A stretch of DNA of 64,000 nt from Desulfomicrobium macestii (lineage in GTDB: Bacteria > Desulfobacterota > Desulfovibrionia > Desulfovibrionales > Desulfomicrobiaceae). Positions 57,794 to 64,000 of the stretch are shown here, in pieces (within the stretch, counting starts at the first letter, position 1; each line of letters opens with the position of its first letter). The notes beneath the pieces were generated by a model, which had not been told where the DNA came from, made no database searches, and saw only the letters and a list, made by a program, of their open reading frames with translations. The stretch lies in assembly GCF_014873765.1 (NCBI RefSeq), contig NZ_JADBGG010000007.1, positions 1-64,000 on the forward strand. Reading direction: 5' to 3'. The position numbers and the translations under genes are program-made.

Positions 57794-58333
57794 TTATTTG
57801 TGGCAGACAAAACAGGCGTTGCTGGCGCCACTTTGGGCATGGCACTCTTCGCATTGCCACATCTTCATGGTGTCCTTGCTGTAGCCCGAAAGCCTGTTTT
57901 CATAATAGACAGGCGGGGTGCTCATGTTGGCCACGTCCGGATGACATGATGTGCAGTCAAGTTCCTTGTGCGCGATGTGAGAGAAGTACACATTGTCCGG
58001 CTGTTTCTGATAACCAAGCCATTCAACTTCCTTTTCCTGCTGCACATACTCGGCCACGTAGCGAGCTTCATCAGGATCTTCCCCCTGAACATCCTCATGG
58101 CATCCGACACAGTTCGCGTTGGTGGGCATGCCGGCGTAAGAGCCATCATCCCGAAACGCATGACAATCTTCACATGCCATGGCCTGATCTTCCACATGCA
58201 CGACGTGATCGAACCGGATGGGTTGGGTCTTCTGACTGTACAGGACTTTGGGAAAGCCCCACCAACCAAGCACGATCGATGCCACCAAACCGACCAGGAA
58301 TGGCAACACCACGCAGCTTTTGCATTTTGCCAC
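57794..58333 (-). CDS. qrcA: Qrc complex multiheme cytochrome c
   Basis: The 179-residue protein has a membrane anchor or uncleaved signal (residues 8-28) and five CxxCH motifs: CEDCH, CVGCH, CTSCH, CEECH and CFVCH. It accepts electrons from periplasmic type I cytochrome c3. An extra CKSC lies at the extreme N-terminus without a following His. The family is reported as hexaheme; I can count five canonical sites. Confidence 0.92.
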   Translation of the reverse strand: MAKCKSCVVLPFLVGLVASIVLGWWGFPKVLYSQKTQPIRFDHVVHVEDQAMACEDCHAFRDDGSYAGMPTNANCVGCHEDVQGEDPDEARYVAEYVQQEKEVEWLGYQKQPDNVYFSHIAHKELDCTSCHPDVANMSTPPVYYENRLSGYSKDTMKMWQCEECHAQSGASNACFVCHK

Positions 58334-58397
58334 AGTCCTCTCCTCCTACCGCGTTGAGATGAAATTTGAAAAAAACAGACACGGAATAATTGCCAAC

Positions 58398-58426
58398 CTG
58401 TATTCAAGAGGGTCATCCTGTGTCAA
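58398..58426 (-). promoter_or_regulatory. promoter of qrcABCD
   Basis: TTGACA and ATACAG are 17 bases apart on the minus strand, about 65 bases before qrcA. Confidence 0.55.
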
Positions 58427-58542
58427 GAGATAATGAAAAAAATCACGATCTTCCATCGCAAGCTAACCCCCTCGCAATACATGAAAATTCACGGCCGGCG
58501 CGGGTATTACCATACCAATCCGCTCGGCAATCGCTCAGCGCC

Positions 58543-59094
58543 CTACATGGAGAACGGAGAATCAAAATCCGCAAAACGCGGCAATCGCAGATCCTTGTCC
58601 GACATGATCGGCGCAAGACCGGGCCAGTCAATGCCCAGATCCGGGTCCAGACACGAGATCCCGCCGTCATGCACGGGCGAGTAAAACTGGTCGACCTTGT
58701 AAAGAAATTGCGTGTCTGCCTCCAGGGTCATGTACCCGTGGGCGAACCCCGCCGGAATGAACAGCTGCAGAAAATTGGCTGCGCTGAGAGTGAACCCCTG
58801 CCATTGGCCAAAGGTCGGCGAGCCCTTGCGCATATCGACCACCACGTCATAGACGGCGCCCCGCCCCACCCGAACCAGCTTTGCCTGGGTCATGGGCGGA
58901 GCCTGGAAGTGCAGTCCGCGCAACACCCCGGCCTGAGCGGAAAAAGCCTCGTTGTCCTGCACGAAGTCGACATCCAGCCCGTGCGCGGCAAACTGGCGGC
59001 GGCTGTAGGTTTCGCAAAAAAATCCTCGATGATCGCCAAAAACCTTGGGCTCAAAAAGCAGCACTCCTGGAATCTTCGTCCGGGTCACATCCAT
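58543..59094 (-). CDS. rfbC: dTDP-4-dehydrorhamnose 3,5-epimerase
   Basis: The 183-residue protein has the RmlC signature residues LRGLHFQ (catalytic His), VVVDMRKGSPTFGQW and FIPAGFAHGY. It makes the L-rhamnose precursor for surface polysaccharide. AAGGAAGG precedes the ATG. No other rhamnose genes adjoin. Confidence 0.95.
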   Translation of the reverse strand: MDVTRTKIPGVLLFEPKVFGDHRGFFCETYSRRQFAAHGLDVDFVQDNEAFSAQAGVLRGLHFQAPPMTQAKLVRVGRGAVYDVVVDMRKGSPTFGQWQGFTLSAANFLQLFIPAGFAHGYMTLEADTQFLYKVDQFYSPVHDGGISCLDPDLGIDWPGLAPIMSDKDLRLPRFADFDSPFSM

Positions 59095-59417
59095 AATATT
59101 GCCTTCCTTGTCGTCTAAGATTGAGAGATTTTTGGAGTATAGCAAGCGCAACCGGAAAACAATGCCATCCAGGATCGCACCCCGCGCGCCAAAACCCGAA
59201 ACTCGCAGACCGGCCGACAAAAAAAGACGGACACCAAAAAATGCGCGTATCAAGCGCCTTGTCCAGCATCGGCCAAAACGGACTCACCGAATTTTCACCC
59301 CAGAAACAGGAAAAGGCCCGGCTGCAAAGCCGAACCTTTTATCAATTTATCAATTTGGACGAGAAACCAAATAAAAAACCGCCGAAATCATTGGGATTCC
59401 AGCGGAACAAGTGCAAA
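59095..59417. other. spacer between rfbC and the tRNA-Ser genes
   Basis: I see no gene here. The only feature is the terminator hairpin at 59311-59340. Confidence 0.5.
59311..59340 (-). terminator. probable terminator of the tRNA-Ser genes
   Basis: AAAAGG pairs with CCTTTT and CGGCT with AGCCG around GCAA, with a small internal loop. Confidence 0.6.
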
Positions 59418-59508
59418 TGGCGGAGGGTTAGGGATTCGAACCCCAGATGCCCGCAAAGGCATGCCGGTTTTCAAGACCGGTGCAATCAACCAGCTCTGCC
59501 AACCCTCC
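59418..59508 (-). tRNA. tRNA-Ser (TGA)
   Basis: The 91-base class II cloverleaf has acceptor GGAGGGT, anticodon stem CCGGT/ACCGG around CTTGAAA (anticodon TGA), a long variable arm, GTTCGAATC in the T arm, and an encoded CCA. Confidence 0.95.
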
Positions 59509-59513
59509 AGGGG

Positions 59514-59610
<97 letters not shown>

Positions 59611-59628
59611 GTCCGTTGAAGAAGTGGC

Positions 59629-59657
59629 TAGTTATCCAAAAGCACATGGGGCGTCAA
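59629..59657 (-). promoter_or_regulatory. promoter of the tRNA-Ser pair
   Basis: TTGACG and TAACTA are 17 bases apart on the minus strand, 19 bases before the first tRNA-Ser. Confidence 0.7.
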
Positions 59658-59690
59658 CAAAAAATGACCCGACTTCGCACCTTTGTCATT

Positions 59691-59719
59691 TTGACAGCGC
59701 GTGAAGGATGCGGCAAATA
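59691..59719 (+). promoter_or_regulatory. promoter of the hom operon
   Basis: TTGACA and CAAATA are 17 bases apart, about 55 bases before the hom TTG start. Confidence 0.5.
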
Positions 59720-59772
59720 GCTTTTTTTGGCTCCACAATCTTTTTCTCAATGCTGCGGCGTGGAGGAATTCC

Positions 59773-61065
59773 TTGAAAGACTCTGTCATCCATCTCGGCT
59801 TGGCCGGCCTTGGCACCGTTGGTTCCGGGCTCATAAAGATCATCCAGGAAAACAACGACTGGATCGAACGCAGACTTGGCAAAACCCTGAAGGTCAAAAC
59901 CATCATGGTCCGCGATCTGGACAAAGCCAGAAACGTCATCCCATCCCCGGACACGACCTTCACGACCAGCATGGACGATCTGATAAACGATCCCGAAATC
60001 GACATCATCGTCGAGCTGGCCGGTGGCATCGAATTTCCGCGCACCCTGATCACCCGCGCCCTCGGCAGCGGCAAATCCGTGGTCACGGCCAACAAGGCGC
60101 TTCTGGCCGAACACGGCCCGGAACTTTTCGAGCTGGCTGCCGCCAAAAACCTCGGCCTCTATTACGAGGCCAGCGTCGCGGGCGGCATTCCCATCATCCA
60201 GACCCTCAAGGAGAGCCTGGCCGGGAACCGCATCAAGGCACTGACCGGCATACTGAACGGCACGGCCAACTTCATCATGTCCGAAATGTCCGAGAAGGGA
60301 GAGGACTTCGCCACGGTCCTGGGCAAGGCGCAGGCCAAGGGCTACGCCGAGGCCGATCCGACCCTGGACATCGAAGGCATCGACGCGGCCCACAAGCTGG
60401 TCATCCTCATCCGGCTGGCGTACGGCCAGGACTACCCCATGAGCAAGCTCACGGTGGAAGGCATCTCCAAAGTCGAGCAGTTCGACATCATCCTGGCCAA
60501 GGAATTCGGCTACCGCTTAAAACTCCTGGCCCAGGTCCGCGACAAGTCCGGCATGCTGCACGCCGGTGTCTACCCGGCCCTGCTGCGCCAGGACCACATC
60601 CTGGCCAAGGTCGACGGCCCCTTCAATTCCATCCTGCTCGAAGGCAACGCCGTGGGACCGGTCATGCTCTATGGACAGGGCGCGGGCGATCTGCCCACGG
60701 GCAGCGCGGTCCTGGCCGACATTCTGGCCCTGGCCCGCACCAACTGCGTACCCAACAACACGGGCTTCCTGGAGACCAGGCTGCCCCAGGCGCAGATTCT
60801 GGCCCCCGAACTGACCGTGTTCCGCCACTATTTCCGCTTCACGGTGGTCGATCGTCCCGGTGTCATGGCCTCCATCGCCGGGGTCATGGGCGAGTACAAC
60901 ATCAGCATCGCCCAGGTCGTGCAGCGCCAGTACGCGCCCAACGACGGCGTTCCGATAGTGTTCATCAGCCATTCGGCGCAGATGCAGAATGTGACCGCGG
61001 CCCTGGACACCATCAAGAAATTCAGCTTCGTGCTCGACCCGCCGGTGCACTACAGGATCATCTGA
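59773..61065 (+). CDS. hom: homoserine dehydrogenase
   Basis: The 430-residue protein has an N-terminal NAD(P)-binding GLAGLGTVGSG, the catalytic region (LTGILNGTANFIM; EADPTLDIEGIDAAHK) and a C-terminal ACT domain for threonine feedback. It reduces aspartate semialdehyde to homoserine. The start is TTG 59773, six bases after GGAGG. Confidence 0.95.
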   Translation: MKDSVIHLGLAGLGTVGSGLIKIIQENNDWIERRLGKTLKVKTIMVRDLDKARNVIPSPDTTFTTSMDDLINDPEIDIIVELAGGIEFPRTLITRALGSGKSVVTANKALLAEHGPELFELAAAKNLGLYYEASVAGGIPIIQTLKESLAGNRIKALTGILNGTANFIMSEMSEKGEDFATVLGKAQAKGYAEADPTLDIEGIDAAHKLVILIRLAYGQDYPMSKLTVEGISKVEQFDIILAKEFGYRLKLLAQVRDKSGMLHAGVYPALLRQDHILAKVDGPFNSILLEGNAVGPVMLYGQGAGDLPTGSAVLADILALARTNCVPNNTGFLETRLPQAQILAPELTVFRHYFRFTVVDRPGVMASIAGVMGEYNISIAQVVQRQYAPNDGVPIVFISHSAQMQNVTAALDTIKKFSFVLDPPVHYRII

Positions 61066-62255
61066 TGTCAAAAACCGTTTTTCTGGTGGCCGACGGCATG
61101 GCCGGTTGGCCCCTCGACATTCTGGGAGGGCGCACCTCCCTGCAGGCCGCGAGCACCCCGACGCTCGACCTTCTTGCGCCCAAATCCCGCTGCGGCCTCT
61201 GCCAGACCGTTCCCCAGGGTATGCCGCCCGGCTCCGACGTGGCCAACATGAGCCTGCTGGGCTACGACCCGCGAACGCATCACACCGGACGCGGGCCCAT
61301 CGAAGCCGCCGCCCAGGGGCTGACCCTTGACCCAAACGACCTGGTCTGGCGCATGAACCTGGTTCGCCTGACTGAACTCGCAGGCGATGGCGTGATGGAG
61401 GACTATTCCTCCGGCCATATAGACACCGCCACAGCCGCCCCCCTTGTGGCCCGACTGGCGACAATGGCCGAAGGCGGCCCTTTCCAGCCGGTGCAGGGCA
61501 TCCAGTACCGCCATCTTCTGGTGCAACGGGGCGGTGCGCTGACAAGTGCGGCGGATCTGGCCATTCGTCCGCCACACGACATCCTGGACCAGAACATCGC
61601 CCAGGACCTTGATGCGTACGCATCCTTCCCGGAAATGCTTGAATTCATGCGCTCGACTCACGAATATCTGCGCGCCGAAACAACCTCCCAAGCCACATCG
61701 ATCTGGCCATGGGGACAGGGACGCCCGCTGACCCTGCCCGCCTTTGCCGACCGCTTCGGCCTGCGCGGGGCGGTGGTCTCGGCCGTGGATCTGGTCAAGG
61801 GACTTGGACGGGCCGCAGGCATGGATGTTCTTGAGGTCGAGGGCGCAAACGGCCTCATCGACACCAATTACGAAGGCAAGGTCGAGGCTGCACTGAATTT
61901 TCTGAAGCACGGCGACTTTGTCTATCTGCACGTCGAGGCCCCGGACGAGTGCGGACACATGGGCGACGCGGAACTGAAAAAACGCGCCATCGAGCTTTTC
62001 GACCAGCGCATCGTGGCTCCAATTCTGGCCGCCCTTGCGCATGAGGACGCGACCATCGTGGTCACCTGCGATCATTTCACCCCCGTCGTCCGCCGGACGC
62101 ACACCGAGGATGCCGTGCCCTTCCTGGTCTACAGGACACAGACGCCAAGGACCGACGGACCCGCCGTCTTCAATGAGGACACGGCGCAGGGCGCGGGCCT
62201 TTTTCTGAAGGAAGGCCGCGATCTGCTGAACTTCTGCCTGGAACCCGGCGCATGA
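61065..62255 (+). CDS. ApgM-type phosphoglycerate mutase family protein, proposed homoserine kinase
   Basis: The 396-residue protein belongs to the cofactor-independent ApgM alkaline-phosphatase superfamily: VADGMAGWPLD, GSDVANMSLLGYDP, HVEAPDECGHMGD and VTCDHFTPV are metal-binding regions. A subfamily next to hom in organisms without ThrB has been proposed as an alternative homoserine kinase. Overlap with hom (TGATG) supports that role here. A phosphoglycerate mutase role remains possible. Confidence 0.8.
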   Translation: MSKTVFLVADGMAGWPLDILGGRTSLQAASTPTLDLLAPKSRCGLCQTVPQGMPPGSDVANMSLLGYDPRTHHTGRGPIEAAAQGLTLDPNDLVWRMNLVRLTELAGDGVMEDYSSGHIDTATAAPLVARLATMAEGGPFQPVQGIQYRHLLVQRGGALTSAADLAIRPPHDILDQNIAQDLDAYASFPEMLEFMRSTHEYLRAETTSQATSIWPWGQGRPLTLPAFADRFGLRGAVVSAVDLVKGLGRAAGMDVLEVEGANGLIDTNYEGKVEAALNFLKHGDFVYLHVEAPDECGHMGDAELKKRAIELFDQRIVAPILAALAHEDATIVVTCDHFTPVVRRTHTEDAVPFLVYRTQTPRTDGPAVFNEDTAQGAGLFLKEGRDLLNFCLEPGA

Positions 62256-62665
62256 AGGCTGATTTTCCACAGCCTTCGTGCTGGCTCGCCCACCGCGTCT
62301 CTTACGGTGAAACCGACGCCATGGGCGTGGTCTATTACGCCAATTATCTGCATCTCTTCGAGCGCGGCCGGGGAGAACTGATCCGGGGCCTTGGTTTCAG
62401 CTACGCAACCGTGGAGGAACGCGGCATCTTCCTGCCGGTACGCGACGCCACGTGCCGTTATCTCGCTCCCGCCCGCTACGACGAGATCATCCACATCCGC
62501 ACCGGTCTGGCCGGTCAGTCACGGGCCAGCCTGAACTTTGTCTATGAAATCACCAATGCGGACCAGAGCGCGGTCCTGACCCGTGGCTCGACCCAGCATG
62601 CGGTGATCAACGCCCAGGGCAGGCCTGTCCGCATTCCGGACTGGCTCTCGGCCCTGTTCGGCTAG
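62252..62665 (+). CDS. ybgC: YbgC-type acyl-CoA thioesterase
   Basis: The 137-residue protein has the hot-dog fold motif YGETDAMGVVYYANYLHLFERGR, here with the catalytic Asp in ETDAMG. It hydrolyses acyl-CoA in the cytoplasm. The ATG overlaps the previous stop (ATGA). Confidence 0.87.
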   Translation: MKADFPQPSCWLAHRVSYGETDAMGVVYYANYLHLFERGRGELIRGLGFSYATVEERGIFLPVRDATCRYLAPARYDEIIHIRTGLAGQSRASLNFVYEITNADQSAVLTRGSTQHAVINAQGRPVRIPDWLSALFG

Positions 62666-62671
62666 CGGCGC

Positions 62672-63502
62672 ATGGTCGACTGCCACACCCATGTGTTCCC
62701 GCCGAAGATTGCGCCCAAGCTTGCCGCGGCCATTGGCCACGAGTTTGGAACACACCCGGCCGGAGACGGCTCGGCAGAGGATCTCCTCAAGCACCTGGAC
62801 CGCGCCGGGTTGTCCCATGCTCTGTGCTTCACCGCCGCACTGCGCCCGGACCAGCTGATTCCGGCCAATTCATGGATGCTTTCCCTGCGCCGCGCGCACT
62901 CCCGGCTCATTCCCCTCGGCACCGTGCACCCGGACCATCCGTCCTGGGAAACCGAACTGGACCGGCTGGAACGAAACGGCATCCGGGGCCTCAAGATCCA
63001 CCCCGACCTCTGCGGCATCGCGCTGGATTCTCCACGCTGGAATCCTGTCTGGGAAGCCGCGCAAGGGCGGTTCCTGCTCATGATCCACATGGGCCCGATC
63101 AGGGAGAACGGCGCGACCCTGTCCCGCCCCCGCGACCTGGCCGTGATCTTGAAACGCTTCCCCGGCCTTGAGGTCATCGCCGCGCACCTGGGCGGACTTT
63201 ACCTTTGGGAAGAGACTCTCGCCCACCTCGCCGGTCTCGACCTGTACATGGACACGTCCTGCTGCCCAGGGGTGGTTCCCGAACCGGCATTTGCGGCAAT
63301 CCTGAAGCGGCATGATCCCGAACGGATTCTTTTCGGCAGTGATTACCCACTCTTCGCCCCCGATAAGCAGCAGGCAGCCCTGGGCCGACTTTTGACAAAG
63401 ATCGGCATGCCCTCCGAAAAGGTCTTCAGAAACGGCGCAAGCCTGGCAAGAAGACTCCAAACCGGCGGATTTCCAGATCTAGCGCCACCTCCCGGGCATT
63501 GA
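62672..63502 (+). CDS. amidohydrolase-family metal-dependent hydrolase
   Basis: The 276-residue protein starts MVDCHTHVFPP (HxH metal motif) and has HPDHPS, AAHLGG and GSDYPLF, the TIM-barrel amidohydrolase pattern. The substrate is unknown. It follows ybgC by six bases. Confidence 0.8.
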   Translation: MVDCHTHVFPPKIAPKLAAAIGHEFGTHPAGDGSAEDLLKHLDRAGLSHALCFTAALRPDQLIPANSWMLSLRRAHSRLIPLGTVHPDHPSWETELDRLERNGIRGLKIHPDLCGIALDSPRWNPVWEAAQGRFLLMIHMGPIRENGATLSRPRDLAVILKRFPGLEVIAAHLGGLYLWEETLAHLAGLDLYMDTSCCPGVVPEPAFAAILKRHDPERILFGSDYPLFAPDKQQAALGRLLTKIGMPSEKVFRNGASLARRLQTGGFPDLAPPPGH

Positions 63503-63581
63503 CTTTTCTTGACGATAGGTCCAATTTCCAATACCCGAATTTGTTTGTTTGACGCTATCATTCCCGAAACGGAGACTTTCC

Positions 63582-64000
63582 TTGACAAAAGACCAGACCA
63601 ATGCCCCGAGCGAGAAGCAACTGCTGCGCCACCGCAAGGAAAAGGCGCAGTTTCTGCTTGATGCGGGCATTCCCTTATATCCCAATGATTTTCGCCGTTC
63701 CGCGGAAATTGGCGACGTTCTCGAAGCGCACGGCGAAAAGGACGAGAGCGTCCTTGAACAGGAAGGACTGACCTTTGCCCTGAGCGGCCGGATCATGGCC
63801 CATCGCTCCTTTGGCAAGGCGACATTCTTCCATGTTCAGGATACCAGCGGCAAGATTCAGGTCTACGCCCAGCGTGATGATCTGGGAGTCGAGCAGTACG
63901 GCGTATTCAAGAAATTCGAGATCGGCGACATCGTCGGTGTCACCGGCGCCCTTTTCCGCACCAAGACCGGGGAACTGACGATCAAGTCTTCCGAGGTGCG
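63582..64000 (+). CDS. lysS: lysyl-tRNA synthetase, N-terminal part
   Basis: The visible 139 codons read MTKDQTNAPSEKQLLRHRKE and continue through an OB-fold anticodon-binding domain (SGRIMAHRSFGKATFFH; GKIQVYAQRDDLG) typical of class II LysRS. The start is TTG 63582 after GGAGA. The gene runs past the window end. Confidence 0.9.
   Translation, partial: MTKDQTNAPSEKQLLRHRKEKAQFLLDAGIPLYPNDFRRSAEIGDVLEAHGEKDESVLEQEGLTFALSGRIMAHRSFGKATFFHVQDTSGKIQVYAQRDDLGVEQYGVFKKFEIGDIVGVTGALFRTKTGELTIKSSEV

Noticed and set aside
54755-57949. Open frame of 1064 codons on the plus strand
   Set aside because: It is antisense to qrcC and qrcB. High-GC coding sequence often leaves long open frames on the other strand, and the product has no recognisable domain.
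58433-58684. 83-codon plus-strand frame starting MKKITIFHRK
   Set aside because: More than half is antisense to the end of rfbC, and I see no ribosome binding site or family.

Overview
The window looks like chromosome from a sulfate-reducing member of the Desulfovibrionales, possibly Desulfomicrobium or a close relative. The case rests on three things: a complete qrcABCD menaquinone reductase operon (53.7-58.3 kb), a TunR-type regulator built from a dead XerC/D recombinase plus two TOBE domains (34.5-35.6 kb), and a tungstate ABC transporter (42.8-45.5 kb). This combination is typical of sulfate reducers. Genus-level placement is inference.

Layout. 0-6 kb: the 5' end of an IS3-type transposase, an ADP-forming acyl-CoA synthetase, msrA, a LEA14-like lipoprotein, a sigma-54-type regulator with degenerate key motifs, and a 62-residue protein with its own promoter and terminator. 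6-19 kb: two consecutive minor-pilin/PilY1 clusters (PilW, FimT, PilV, PilX and PilY1-like). The second cluster is clearly AT-richer and carries one extra small secreted protein. 19-30.5 kb: housekeeping genes (pepP-like, PHP phosphatase, thiN, proB-obgE, rpmA-rplU), a hybrid sensor kinase, comF, an FMN reductase-like gene and an MBL hydrolase. Between the last two lies a short gene whose frame is interrupted by an in-frame TGA, making it a candidate selenoprotein. 30.6-38 kb: a GGDEF-like/TPR protein, two identical tRNA-Asn genes, a triplicated 328-bp palindromic repeat, tunR, a radical SAM gene and a lipoprotein. 38-47.8 kb: trxB, a LonB-like protease, hsp20, a gene of unknown function, tupCBA, and FlgO-like envelope genes. 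47.9-58.3 kb: a 48-residue basic protein, nrdD-nrdG behind a cobalamin riboswitch, an MFS transporter, an acyltransferase and qrcDCBA. 58.5-64 kb: rfbC, two tRNA-Ser genes, hom, an ApgM-type proposed homoserine kinase, ybgC, an amidohydrolase and the start of lysS.

How the genes work together. Qrc feeds periplasmic electrons into the menaquinone pool for sulfate respiration. TunR probably controls tungstate uptake by TupABC, and a clear dyad lies just upstream of tupA. The B12 riboswitch should turn off the oxygen-sensitive class III ribonucleotide reductase when cobalamin is plentiful, which implies a class II enzyme elsewhere in the genome. The paired pilin clusters suggest two alternative PilY1 tips on one type IV pilus machine.

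Limits: families were recognised by eye from motifs. No database search, structure prediction or RNA folding was run.
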